64,000 nucleotides of DNA, from NCBI GenBank assembly GCA_037974665.1, contig CM075769.1, positions 23,524,139 to 23,588,138 of the forward strand. Direction: 5' to 3'. Below, one piece after another: positions 22,058 to 34,439 of the stretch. The notes under the pieces were generated by a model. The model saw only the letters and a list, made by a program, of their open reading frames with translations. It searched no databases and was not told the DNA's origin. Position 1 is the stretch's first letter; each line of letters starts with the position of its first letter. This DNA is from Ehretia macrophylla. Its lineage: Eukaryota; Streptophyta; Magnoliopsida; Boraginales; Ehretiaceae. Both the position numbers and the translations under genes were made by a program.

Positions 22058-24110
22058 TCAGATTCTACCTTTGAATTTGAGAATGCCATCATCATGCAGT
22101 TTGAAATCCGACTCTCCCGCTTTAGACTTTTCTAGGATTTTCAACAATTGAGGATCAGTCTGTTGAGCTTCTCTAATCCTGGATAATAATAGAGATTGAA
22201 TCTGCAAACTTGCAAATTGAATACCAGAATTTGAAGTTTTGGGCTTCCATAAAAATAGTTCTTCCATGAATTCCCAATTTTTGATAATCAGACTTACAAC
22301 GGTAGCCTTTTGGCTTAAAGCATCAGCAACAATATTAGCCTTAATAGTGCAGTTATAATCCTCAAGTAATTCCAGCCAACGCCTCTGCCTCATGTTCAAC
22401 TCTTTTTGTGAAAACAGATATTTCAGACTCTTATGATCTGTAAAGATTTCAAATTTGTTGCCCCAGAGATAATGACGTCATTTCTTTAGTGCAAAGATAA
22501 TAGCCGCAAGCTCAAGATCGTGCGTCGGATAGGTGAGTCATAAGGTTTCAGTTTCCTGGAGGCATATACAATAACTTTTCCATTCTGCATCAATACACAA
22601 CCCAAACCCTCCTTAGAAGCATCACTGTAAATCACTAGGTTATCAGTACCCTCAGGTAGAGCAAGAATAGGACCCATGGTTAACCTTTTCTTCAATTCTT
22701 AGAAGCTAGCCTCACACTTCTCATTCCAATCAAACATAGTTTTCTTCTGAGTAAATTGAGTCAAAGGTCCGACAATTTTAAGGAAATCCTTGACAAATCT
22801 TCTATAATAATCTGTTAAACCCAGAAAACTACGGATCTCTGCAACAGTCTCAGGCCGTTTCCAAGCTAATACAACCTCAATCTTCGCTGGATCAACAAAA
22901 TTACCATCCTGTGAGATAATATGACCGAGAAAAGCAACTTGCCTTAACCAGAACTCACATTTGTTGAATTTTGCAAACAATTTATGCTCTTGAAGAGTTT
23001 GTAATACAATCCTCAAATGTTGTTCATGTTTAGCCTCTGATTTTGAATATACAAGAATATCGTCAATAAAAATAACCACAAATTGATCCAGATACAGACG
23101 GAATACCCTCTGCATTAGGTCCATAAATACGGTAGGAGCATTAGTCAAGTGAAACAACAGAACAACAAACTCATAATGGCCATAACGAGTTCTGAAAGTA
23201 GTCTTAGGTACATCATCTTTCTTGATCTTCAACTGATAATAACCCTGCTTCAGATCAAATTTAGAAAATACCCTGGCACCTTGCAACTGATCAAGTAACT
23301 CTTCAATTAGAGACAATGGATATTTGTTTTTAACAGTTACTGATTGAGACCCCGATAATCAATATATAAATGAAGAGATCCATCCTTCTTTTTAACAAAT
23401 AAGACTGGTGCACCCCAGGGCGAAGAACTCGACTGAATGAATCCCTTCTCAAGTAAGCCCTGCAACTGAACTTTCAATTCCTGCAATTCAAGCGAAGCCA
23501 TTCAATATGGAGTCCTAGAGATAGGTGTAGTCCCTGGTAATAAGTAAATCACAAACTCTATCTCTCTATCAGGCAACAAACCTGGTAATTCCTCAGGAAA
23601 AACCCCCGAAAACTCACTCACAATTGGCACCTCATTTAGTTTTAGCTTATCCGTAGGTTGATTAATCAAATAGGCCAAATAAGTATCACAACCTTTACTC
23701 AGCATTTTAGTAGCCTTAATAGAAGAAATTATACGAGTACCCGTAGATTTATGACTACCGACAATCTCAATTATGGGTTGATTAGGCATTTCTAGATTCA
23801 CAATTTTTCTTCTACAATCTAGATAAGCATAATATTTACCCAACCAGTCCATACCCAAAATTATTTCAAAGTTCTTAAAAAGGCAAGATAATCGAATCAA
23901 CAGGAAGGACTCGACCCCCAATACACAATTCACAGGCTTTACACACATATTTAGTGAAAATTTTAGTGCCCATAGGTGAACCTATCTCAATCTTATTAGG
24001 CAATTTATCAATTTTCAATGCAGAAGATTGTGCGCACATAGGTGTAATAAATGAGTGTGTAGCCCCGGAATCAATTAAAACTGTAACTGATTTATTATTG
24101 AGAAGAAAAG
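22058..24110 (-). pseudogene. G2 protease, RT and RNase H (broken)
   Basis: On the minus strand, the protease active-site triplet Asp-Ser-Gly lies at 24,072-24,064. A frameshift follows before the ILGMDWLGKY segment (23,948-23,502). The RT shows [23 protein letters not shown] and the catalytic FIDD at 23,070-23,059. RNase H shows [11 protein letters not shown] (near 22,640) and ADALSQKA (near 22,320). Frame changes near 23,500-23,320, 22,697 and 22,490-22,400 plus stops disrupt it. The domain order matches G1 but sequence and LTRs place it in a separate subfamily. Confidence 0.9.
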
Positions 24111-24165
24111 TACCTTCAACAACTGCAGTCGTATCAGGAAGCTCTTCTACATCTAAGGCAAATAC

Positions 24166-25330
24166 TCAGGCCTGCCCCCATGGTGCTGATGCTGCAGCTG
24201 GTGCCTTGGTCTGAGTACCCTGTCCATATGTCTGACCTCTGGTGTTCTTGAATTTTAAGCAGTCCTTAACCCTGTGCTGGTCACTCCTGCAACCTGTACA
24301 CCTGTTCAATTTCCTCCAGCAATTCTCCTCAGTATGGCTCTGACGATAACAGAAGTCGCACTGCTGGTGACGTCTTGCAACAGTGCCTCCCATAGGAGCT
24401 CTGTAAGAAGAGGTAGCTGAACTACCCTATTGAGATCGTGCTATAGTTGGATGAAACTGCCCCTGATTCTGACTCTGAGCTAGTCGTGCCTGAGTCTAAG
24501 TAGGCCCGGTGTAACTCTTAGTCTGCGTCAGCTGTTGACTCTGAACAACTGAAACAGCCTGCCTCTAAAATCCCTGACTCTGAATCTGATGTGGTCGTTT
24601 AATAGGCTGACTCGGTTCCCCAAACAGGTCTGCTTTGCGTTTCTCATATCTGGCAGCTATCCTGACTGCTACTGCATAAGTGGGGTAATCCTAGGTAGAT
24701 AGATTCAACGAAATATCGAGCTTCAGCCCCATAATAAACTTCTGGATCCTCTTACTCTCCTGTTGTACTAAGGCTGGCACATAACGGGACAAGCGAGTGA
24801 AAGTAGTGTCATACTGATCAACTGTTATGTTGCCCTGTTTCAAATTAATAAACTCTTGCTCTCGTCTTTCAATAGCTGTCTCAGTAATGAATTTCTCTTG
24901 AAACTCTCTAACAAACTCATCACATGTCCGCGGTACTGCCTCAGCCTCCCATTTGGACTTTACGGTATGCCACCACTGCTCCGCATCTCTCTCGAGCAGA
25001 AACTCAACGCAAGTAACCCTCCTCGCGTCAGTATACTCAAGGCAGTAAGAATTTTCTCCACTTTATTCAACCATTACTCAGCCAACATATCATCGGGCTC
25101 TCCAAAGAAGCTAGACGGACCGCGATGCAAGAATTTCTCAAGGTAGTTACCACTACCGCCCTCCGTTCCACCTTGGCCCTGACTCGGATTACCTGTGGGC
25201 ACAAAACCTCCTTGCCTCTGCAATACCTATGCAATTTGACCTATGGCAACGGTCAATTGAGCATTAATAGTCTGTTGGTCTACTTCTTCCTCCCCGGCAT
25301 TCTGATTTTTGGTCTGATGGCGGGGCCCTA
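24166..25330 (-). pseudogene. G2 gag (broken)
   Basis: The minus-strand Gag counterpart of G0 gag has the capsid region at about 25,140-24,600 and two zinc knuckles at about 24,370-24,250 (CDFCYRQSHTEENC and CTGCRSDQHRVKDC). The start codon seen in G0 (ATGGGGCCC) is ATAGGGCCC here (near 25,330). There are TAA/TAG-type stops in the capsid part and a one-base loss at 25,040-25,050 relative to G0. It retains CAG at 24,837-24,835, where G0 has TAG. Confidence 0.88.
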
Positions 25331-25689
25331 TTCCGAATAACTAGAATGCAAAGTATTATGACAGGCATATATATATAATTTGCAAGTAAATCAGATAAGG
25401 ATAAATTCAAAAAAGTCCACATAAAATTACATATAAGGTCACACAAACATTTTATACATAAAAGATACAAATAAAACACTTAGTCATACTTTTCATTCTA
25501 AATCTTCACTTTATTCAATAATACTTAAAAGACCATTCACATTTCTATTTCCATGCCAGCATGTTCTTTATCAAGTCAATCTTTCATTTCGCCAATCAAG
25601 GAAACATTTATTTCACGCAATTACACATTCACATAATAGACCTCTGCCTCACAGACCGAGAAACCTATCCCAGCTCATGCATTATACAA

Positions 25690-25701
25690 GCTCTGATACC
25701 T
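25690..25701 (-). other. G2 primer binding site (tRNA-iMet)
   Basis: The reverse complement AGGTATCAGAGC differs by one base from the canonical TGGTATCAGAGC seen in G0. It starts 6 bases after the LTR end. Confidence 0.85.
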
Positions 25702-25707
25702 CCTAAA

Positions 25708-28205
25708 TGTCACGCCTCGACCTAACCCCACACTAAAGGTTAGGTCTGGACCCGACAAATGGACAGAGTCTCCTCTGTACCGTGGACATTTTGGAAACCT
25801 GAAAACATTCAATAATACCACAAACACCAACTAGAACTCCAATTTTAATCAAACCCTGCTTCAAGGCCATCCGAACCTTAAGCAATACAAGGCAGTATAA
25901 AAATATACAAGCATGCAAACAACAACCATAGAATCTTTATCTTATATACGCTTATCATACCACTCCATGTTAGCAATTAAACATTCTTGAGGATTAAGGC
26001 CAACCGTTTAACCATCTCATCACATCCAAGCATGCAACAAAACTAGAAGTAGGATTATAAGTTATTACAAGCCATAGATGCATATTTCATACTACACCCA
26101 TCTAACTCTCAAGCTACAACTGCACAAAATATATACATAAGCCCAAAGACTCCAAAATAGGACACAAAGTAGTACAACAAGTCTTCACATAAGGCCCAAC
26201 AAGAAGCACCTCCACCTCAAGCAAACAAACACAACAATTAAGGTAACTGCTCCTCCTGCACCTCCTGCTCCTCACCTACAACTAAATCAAGCTGGGGTTC
26301 AACCTCAGCACCTCCTGAAACATGTTAGCGAGGTATGAGCAACCACAATTGCCCAGTGAGGGATAAAGTCTACCCGGGGCATACAATGCAATAGTTAGAG
26401 CAAATAAGCATTAAAAGCAAGTAAATGACAATTGAAATAGAAAATAACCACACATTTGAAATGATATGATACATTTAACCCCAACACTCCATAATTATCT
26501 TTATTTTTGATCACGAACCACGAACCACGATCAATGTGCCGGCATAAGCCCCAATCACTCCAGTGGGTGTACTCCGGATGTACCCCGATAATCCTACGAC
26601 CCAACACCCCCTGGCAATCTCCGGACCAGGCGAGTGAGGGATTAGAGCGCGGAGATATATCCACTGGCAAGCCCGCTGCCGCCCAACCGATATCCAATAC
26701 AATCATCCCTAACACTATGGTTGTACAACTATTTTGCAATGCATTTTAACATATGACAATATAATAACATTGGAAGCAATAACACATGGGAGGAACAACA
26801 AAGTAGGTTGTCCTCAAAACAGTTAGAATAGAAGCATTAGCATATAAACAACTAAAAGATTACAAAGGGGCATTAACATATTTCACATAGAACTTTACCG
26901 AAAGCTCAAGAATGTTTTGAAAACACATTTAAACACCTAAGGAAGCTTTACAAGGTCATAGAAGTGTGAGACAACGGATTTCCTACTTTATCCCCTTTGT
27001 AACTCAAACCATTTTCCTTCCAAACACAAGCTATTGTTCTAGTTTAGCGAGCGGCCTATTCCATACTTCCAATTAACCCATAAGGCACCGCTAGGACGCT
27101 CGAAACTACCCAATTTCCCGTGATTACCAAAAAATCCCCGATTTTCCCTTTGTGAGTTTGTACTACAAGTACCCTAATCGGAACTCAACCGAGGTTTAGC
27201 AAAGCATATCTAGCACCTATATAGCCTAAGGACACTAAATGTGATGGCCAAATTAACCCAGATTTGTATTAACCCCGAAACCCCTTTTTAAAAGTCGTTT
27301 ATTTCATGTTTTAGCCAAGTTATAAGCAATTCAACCCCATGGAGCTATCAATCTAGCTACATTAACATCTAAGGCACCTATTAGGAGCAATGAATCAAGC
27401 CATAATGCACAATTCCACAAAACTCAAGAATTTCATCACTATTCACACCCTAAAATCAAACTATCGAATTCAACTGTTTAAAAAGCGAATCAATGGCATA
27501 AATGTGGTCTCTAGCACTTATATACAATGTATATTATTATATTTGAGCATATCATAAGCATTTAATAGCAATTCCACAAAATCAAGAAAAGTGTAACATT
27601 TTAGAAATACAAAATAACCATGCAAATCCCTCACCAATGCGCGTAGAAGCTCGTAGGATACTAGCAAACACTTTAAACCACTTGTTCCTACCTTGGTAGA
27701 GATTGAAATGGAGAATTGAAGAGCCAAAAATCTCTTTCTTGCTCATAAAAGGCTGTCCGGTTTGGCACTGTTCACCCTTTTTTTCTTTCTTTTTGTTATG
27801 TTATGAGCTATGTGTGTGGTGTTGAACACATATATATTATAAGTTGTTTTATTTTAGTGTGAGTATGTTGATCATAATATGAGTCAAGTTAGCTTAGATT
27901 AAGTCCAAAGGTGCAATCATATGTTAGTTAGCTAAAATATAAAGTTAGACTACATAACACTATTCACTAGGTTCAATAAAACATTTTCTAAATGGATGCT
28001 CTCAACACTAATCGCTCAAATGCACATTTTTCTCATTCCTAAAATAATTAATATGATTTAGGAAAAATGCTAATTTTAAGTAAATAAGTGGTTGAAAAAT
28101 GCAATGAATAGCAACCATATAAAGTAACAAGTAATGCACAGTGAAAATGCGCAAATAGTGGATGCAACAGTTAAAAGGTGTACAGTAAAGTTCTCAGGCA
28201 TCACA
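25708..28205 (-). mobile_element. G2 5' LTR (2498 bp)
   Basis: The minus-strand LTR begins TGTGATGCCTGAGAAC (28,205) and ends GGTCGAGGCGTGACA (25,708), followed by the PBS. It contains a conserved block at 26,540-26,700 (rc GGCAGCGGGCTTGCCAG and GGGTGTTGGGTCGTAGG). That block is shared with 28,230-28,370 and 53,240-53,380, so these LTRs are relatives. Open frames inside the block overlap on both strands and are not conserved; I call no gene. Confidence 0.9.
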
Positions 28206-29161
28206 CGAGGCACGGTAGCTTGTGCCTTCAATGGGCGGCATTGGGCTTGCCAGTTATTGGTTGCACGCCTCCGCATCATATTCCCTCACTCACTTGGTCA
28301 TTGAAGACCTTGGGGTGTTGGGTCGTAGGTTATCGGGGTACATTCGGAGTACCCTAGCGGGAGTGATAAGGGGATGGCGACAAGCGTTTAAGCATGAAAG
28401 TGTTCGTGGAAACAGAATGAAGAGCGGTTGCAACAAGTGAAATCGTATCCTTTTCTAAAATGTTTATATAATGATAGTATCCTATCTATAAGTGATTATA
28501 CAGTGATTTATCACTTGTTTGAAGGCCTCGAGTTTCTTGTTATTGTCTATTGCTTGCTTAGTGTATACTCGTTAATTGATTCATGTTTTAATGCTTCCGT
28601 GTCACTTGTAATGTTCAATGCCTCTTAATATTACTTATCACTAATACATGGTACTTGACCTATGTGCATTGCATCATGAAAGGACATTTCAAAACCTCTC
28701 TGTACTTGCTCCCCCCTCACTGAGCACGTGGTTGCTCACCTATTTTCTCTAACAATTTCAAGTTACGTGAGGTGAACTTTGAAGTGTTCTGCTAGTTGTT
28801 GGGCCTATTTTGCATCAAAGTTCCATTTTTAGCTCGTGATTGGACAATGGTTGTATGTTTTTAACATCAAGAGAATAATGTGAATTTATGGATTATTGTG
28901 GAAATATAATAAATGCATGCCTAGGTTAGTTTGGCTTGTAATGCTAATGGACTTGAGTTGTAAAATGTAAAGAGATGTTGAACCTACCATGCATATTTCA
29001 AATGTATTGTTGTGAAATGCTTGTGGTTGAGCTTGATTGAACAGGTTTTGGATTGCCCAAAATACAAAGGAAACTCCGTCCGTTTTTCCTCGTTTCTTGC
29101 CTTGGGGTTGGATCAGGTTGTTACTAACGGACTTGATTCTGAGAGGGATCGAGTCGTTTCA
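28206..29161 (+). mobile_element. 3' part of a plus-strand LTR related to G2 and the outer solo LTR
   Basis: It contains ATGGGCGGCATTGGGCTTGCC (28,231), GGGTGTTGGGTCGTAGG (28,314), GAAACTCCGTCCG (29,069) and ends GAGTCGTTTCA at 29,161. It aligns with 53,230-54,072. The 5' part is missing at the G2 boundary, consistent with G2 having inserted into this LTR; the other half would then lie left of the window. Confidence 0.75.
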
Positions 29162-30530
29162 GGAAGGATGGCAAACTCTTCTTATTAAGAATTTTTGAGT
29201 TCTTCTATAACCTTTTCTCTCTTCTAAAAATTAATCTAAACAAGGGAAGCAATACTTTAATCCCTCAGTTTTCTTTCATTTCTTTAAAAAAAAATGCATT
29301 TAAAATACTATGTTAATATATTCTTTTTGTAGGGTATAATAATTCTTCAAACAAAAAACTCTTATACATTTAAAATTTTTGTTTTTAAGATCAGTAGGAG
29401 TTGTAGACCTGTAACTAGGTCCATCAGTGGCCATTACAATATTTGATTTAAAACATCTTCACCTTGTTTAAGTTCCTCCGTCTTTGAATAAGTTTAGAAT
29501 ATTAAATGAGAAATCTTCTACCAAAATCTTACATTGAAAAAGAAAATATGATCTAAAGAGTGTGAAACTCGAGAATGAAAAAAATAATGAAAATTAGCCA
29601 TAAAATGGCTTTTGGAAGTTATGCATGAGATTGGAAGAGTATTTGAACGAGGAACAAGCAAACAAGAAAGGGGTCTACCTCAGTATAATTGTAAACATCC
29701 TCCTTGGAAGAAATAGAAAACGGTACTACTACGATCCAAGATGACCTAACTAGCCGAGAAAAACAAAATAAAAGTGATCTAGTGGCCTATATTAGACGCA
29801 GAAACTTGGGGAACTTTCAATATTTGATTGCTAAAATAAAATGAATCAATCAAATTAAGTTTTATTCTATTAGATAAACTCGTTAAAAGTTGAGACATTA
29901 AATCTTCCCTTTACATGTTGCTAATACAAAAAAGATTTGATAATGATGCACTTTACTCGATGTAAACCTAGGATTTAAACGGTAAATAGGGGATCAAACT
30001 TGTTTTTGCTTTTCTAATTATTGAATTGCTAAAATTATGGATTCGATTACTAGTATGCATGGGTTAAAAGAAAAAATAAAATTAAAAAATGAAAATGTTA
30101 GGGTATGTTACTAAAACTCTTCCGCAAGAAGCGCAAAAGAAATGAGAGGTAATTAATTGAAGAAGAATTATAAGTGTTTGTAACTTTAAACTAATTAAGT
30201 ATACACTTTCTATTAGCTTAACTTTTTAAAAAAGTCGTCACTTACTCTCTATAAAACTCAGTTATTCCAAAAAAGTCTTGGGCTCAAAATTTGAGATTAT
30301 CACCATTTATTACATGCATTGGTCAAATCTCACTTGCATGTGAAATTATGTATTTAAGATACCAAACTAATCCAGTTTACACTCATTATTAGCTAACTAG
30401 GAATACTTTACAAAGAGAAAAAAGAAAATAGGTGAAGTTTATTAACACTGATATGGGCAAACCACTGACCCAAGATACATGATCTGACCTATATATTCTT
30501 ATCACCAATATCTAAATTATAGATAGAGTA
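29162..30530. other. AT-rich stretch without recognised gene
   Basis: No ORF with a recognisable domain, no LTR termini and no clear repeat to the rest of the window. It could be old intergenic or decayed transposon DNA. Confidence 0.5.
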
Positions 30531-30893
30531 TGATGTAATATCCTGAGCTCAGGAATAATGTCCTTAGGGCAAGAACATGCCCGACCTATCCTAACTAATT
30601 TTCGATGACGTGTCCACGGAAAGATTCTCTTAGATTTTTTAGGATCATTGCATATCTCTAAAAATCCCCTACCAAGTAGTATAAATAGCACATGAACAGT
30701 AGTAATAAGGTAACTTATTTCTTTACTTAAAATAGTTATAGATTTATCTTTTCGTATTGTTCTTACTTTAGTGCTCGGTACCCATAACTGACTTGATCAT
30801 CAGAGGAAGTCCCTGGGAAATAACCCTCGTGGCTTCTTTGTTCTTTTGTAGATCACGAGCTTAGGTTGGACAATGCGGATTTACACCTTAACA
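30531..30893 (+). mobile_element. Probable Tat-type gypsy 5' LTR
   Basis: It begins TGATGTAATATCCTGAGCTC and ends CACCTTAACA. It contains a TATA-type box (GTATAAATAG near 30,680) and CTGACTTGATCATCAGAGG (30,789), a motif typical of Tat/Retand-like LTRs. GGCTCAATTTGTGGGAAAC follows, resembling the leader of that lineage. Boundaries are by eye; no second LTR is seen. Confidence 0.55.
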
Positions 30894-30945
30894 GGTTGGC
30901 TCAATTTGTGGGAAACATGTTTTAATCCCATTGAGAAAACCCACT

Positions 30946-31521
30946 ATGGTTAACACAAGAAGTCATAGTTAGCCCAGGGGTGATCTACTGCCATCTATGG
31001 TGGTAGATTCTACCATCCGAGGACCCACTACAATTGGAAACCATCCCTCGAGCATTAATTCTTATATTGTTCCACCAATCGAAGCCTATACACAACCGTA
31101 TACAAGTATCTACCCTACCTCTCTACCCATACTACCCCAGATTCTACTACCAGTGTTAGTGACTACTCCACCAGTATCATCTATTACTCTATTAGTTGAT
31201 ATCAGTATTCTATATTGCATGATGCTTGATATGCAAAATACCGTTGCTTGGCTCGCAGTAAACCAGCCCACACTACTAAACCAAACAGAGCCTCAAACTC
31301 ACCAAAACACACTCTCTGTGAACCCAACTATTCCAACATCATCAAATCATCCCCAAGCTCATATAGCCCAACAAGCTACACCAGCAAAAAGATTAGAACA
31401 AGTAAGATTCCAACCTCAGGAAGAGGATGACAGAGGATTGTTAGGGCCAATTAATCTCTCTGATATAGCTCGAGGAAAAAGGCTTGTCACAATTGTTGGG
31501 GCAAATGAACCAATCAAGTGA
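30946..31521 (+). pseudogene. Tat-type gag N-terminal fragment
   Basis: ATG at 30,946 gives MVNTRSHS, then TAG (30,970), then 183 further codons in the same frame to a TGA at 31,519. It is rich in Pro, Thr and Asn, like the linker before the capsid domain in this gypsy lineage, and follows the LTR and leader directly. The capsid domain itself is absent: the sequence changes to the H repeat after about 31,550. The TAG again stands where Gln would be likely. Confidence 0.5.
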
Positions 31522-32199
31522 AGGATCATTTAAGGTTATGAACAACATCTAGCTACTAATCTTAGCGGAAGCATGGGTGAATTTTAACAATTCTTGATAT
31601 TAAAGCTTTATGTTCAAAAAAACCCTGAAGTTGATTTCATGTAATTAACATAATGAACACATATATATATAACAAATATATGTATTCAAGAGATAGTATA
31701 AATGATTAACTCTTGAAGACAAGCCATGAAACCCAAAGAAAACCAAGTTTTTCTCACTTGAAGATGACATCATCTCTCACAAATGTAAAAGCTTTAGATT
31801 GTCTACACAAGAAAAGAATGGCCTCCATAATCTTCTAGGATTGATGTACTAGCTAAATCCATAAAGAAGTTTGAGCTTGGAAGTGTAAAAGAAGCAAAAA
31901 CTATTTTTCTTCTTTTTCTCTAGATTGGCCAATTTTCTCTCTTGAGAAAGAGAGTGAATAGTGCAATTTTATTTCTCTTGTTTTTATTATTTGTTAGATG
32001 GTCTTGGTCAAAGATCATTGACTAGAAAAATCTTCCACCAACATATACATACATGTCATACATATATGTCTTGTCAATTCAAATTGCAAGATAAAAAGTC
32101 TTGTGCAATTCTAGCCAAGTATTCAAAACTTCGTGGTTAAGATAATAATGTGTCGAATTATGGTCCAATCATTTAACATCTTTTATTTGGAAGACTAAT

Positions 32200-32201
<2 letters not shown>

Positions 32202-32266
<65 letters not shown>

Positions 32267-32271
32267 ACATA
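32202..32271. repeat. (AT)n microsatellite in block B
   Basis: About 30 AT units at the place where block A has the AC-AT-GT palindrome. Confidence 0.95.
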
Positions 32272-33092
32272 ATTAGTTAATCTTCCAATTGTGCAAATAC
32301 ATAATTAAGCTAATCTCCATTAGTTTCAATTATGAAAATAACTTTTTTATATTTGCACATTGGCCCCAACATTTAATCAAAATTATACATTGGCCCCATA
32401 ATTAACAACTAATTACATATTAGCCCCACTAACTATTAATGGTCATTTACACTGTTGTTAACTCCTTAACAATACAAAAAAATAAAATATAATTGTTAAC
32501 ACTTTAACAATTCAAGAGACAACTTTCAAGCATAATAGGAAAACCATTCACAAGTGCTTTATTGTGTGTGACTTTCTAGATTTACTGTCATATAGCAATG
32601 AGGAAATGTTGAACACTTTCAATGTTAATCGAACTTTTCGATTTGTTTAGAAAGCATATCCCGTCATTCTCTAAACACCGTCAAAGTTCTTGAGTGACGC
32701 CTAACAACTAACGTATCAAGACAGTTTATAAGGCAATGAAGTCTAATTCAAGTGAATCTATTTATAGTCATCGATTACCGTGCAATCCAATCCTTTCATT
32801 AAATGTTCTGTTGAGCAAGAACCATGATACGATTAAGTTCGTAGACTCGATACTGTACATAGATCCAAATGGTGAAATGAGAAATGACATCCATGGAAAA
32901 CCCCCTTTCCATCCTCATGCTTTGGCCAAATACTTCATCATTCAACAATGATGCTTAGATCGCATAGGACATCGTCTCATACTGGAGGTTAATGGATTCT
33001 ATCTTTACAACTACATGTCAGTCACTATACTGGACAAATAATACTACAAGAGGTCGTAACCTGTCTTGATTAACGTAGAAAAGTATTGTCTT

Positions 33093-33094
<2 letters not shown>

Positions 33095-33128
<34 letters not shown>
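33095..33128. repeat. (TA)n microsatellite in H repeat
   Basis: About 17 TA units; block A has a shorter interrupted version at 9,866-9,887. Confidence 0.9.
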
Positions 33129-33130
<2 letters not shown>

Positions 33131-34439
33131 CAAGAGATAAGCAAATTATACCTCTTGAAGCAAACTAGTAGAGATAAAGGTAGAGCCAAGGTGATGGACC
33201 AAATCTCCCACAAATGCAAGAGGTCTAGGTTGTCCACACAAGCATGCAAGAGCTTCTTTCACCACTAAGTATTTGTGCTAGCAACTTAGATGATTATTTA
33301 AGCTAAAACAAAGCTAAAAGATGTAAGAAAAAAATTATCTTCTCTTTCTATGAGATGGCCGAAAATGCCAAGAGAAAAGAGAGAACATTGTTTCTTGATT
33401 TTTGTTTTTATAACTTTACAAAGTGTTATGCATGTGTATCTATTTATAGAGCTTAGTCAGTGGGTAAATATAACCTACGCAAAGTCCACTAACTAACTTA
33501 GGGGAATTCCATGGCAATCTCCACTAACTAACTTCGTGGAATTCTATGGCAATCTCCAATAACTATGTTAGTAGAATTTTATGACAAGAAACCACTAACT
33601 CAAGCCTTGCAAAAAAAAATCTAGCCATGCAATATATGATAGTGGAGAAATTAGTGGAAAAAGATGAGTTGGGAAAACCTAAACCACATTTTGTGTTTTT
33701 CATCTCTCTCATATAATTAATCTACTAATGCATTTGCTTAATTATCCTAATCACTATTAGATTAATTTATGTAAACAACTTTTCTATATTTGCACATTGG
33801 CCCCAATACTTTAAATATTTATACTTTTGCCCCCATTAACTTTTAATGGTCAATCATAACATTGTTAACTCGTTAACGCCTTTGAATTTGTTTCAAGCTT
33901 ATTACACTACAAGAAAACAGTGCTCGGGCAACAAAATTGGGCGATGGAGTTTTTTCATAGTAAATTGGCTATTGCCAGGCTACGGATTTGCTACGGGCAA
34001 CAAATTCCATTGCCCATCCGTAGCCAAATTAGGCCCCATTGAAATGGCGACAAAAAATTGTTACGGATTGGCTATGGACAATAATTTTAATTAATAAAAA
34101 ATAATATTTTGTAGCCTAGTCGTGGTAAATTTTCTACGGATTATTTAATTAATTTGGCAAAAAAATTCATAAAAACTTATGCAGCTATGTAGTGGCCAAA
34201 TAGCTAAGGATTGGCTACAAACTATATATTATTCAAAAAATGTTTTTAAAAAATAAAGTGAAGTAGCCTAGCCGTGACAAATTTGTTACGACAAAAATGC
34301 AGATATTTTAACTAAATAGTAAAAAATAAAATAACAAATACAGTAGCCAAATCGTAGTCCCTAGCTACGGATGGGCTACGGAATTCTCTACATTTGTAGC
34401 CCATCCGTAGCAAATAGGCTATTGCTAAGCTACGGTCTT

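Larger units (their letters stand above)
20637..28205 (-). mobile_element. G2: nearly complete minus-strand Tekay-type chromovirus
   Basis: In minus-strand order it holds the 5' LTR (28,205-25,708), PBS, gag, protease, RT, RNase H, integrase, chromodomain, PPT and the first 74 bp of a 3' LTR. The coding part carries several frameshifts and stops, so it is older or more decayed than G1. Its target duplication cannot be checked because the 3' LTR is truncated; the bases after the 5' LTR are CGAGG (28,206-28,210). It appears to sit inside another LTR (28,206-29,161). Confidence 0.92.
31560..33904. repeat. H repeat, copy B left of CACTA (one partial and one full unit)
   Basis: A partial unit (31,560-32,545: TTAACTCTTGAAGACAAGCC, then CACAAATGTAAAAGC) is followed by a fuller unit (32,550-33,904) with the landmarks of block A. 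The first 390 bp have no counterpart at the left end of block A but resemble 9,840-10,140, which establishes the tandem nature. The CACTA then interrupts it at TTA. Confidence 0.6.

Noticed and set aside
26395-26749. Overlapping frames on both strands near 26.4-26.75 kb, and their relatives at 53.1-53.5 kb
   Set aside because: They fall in a conserved non-coding block shared by several LTRs; the frames differ between copies.
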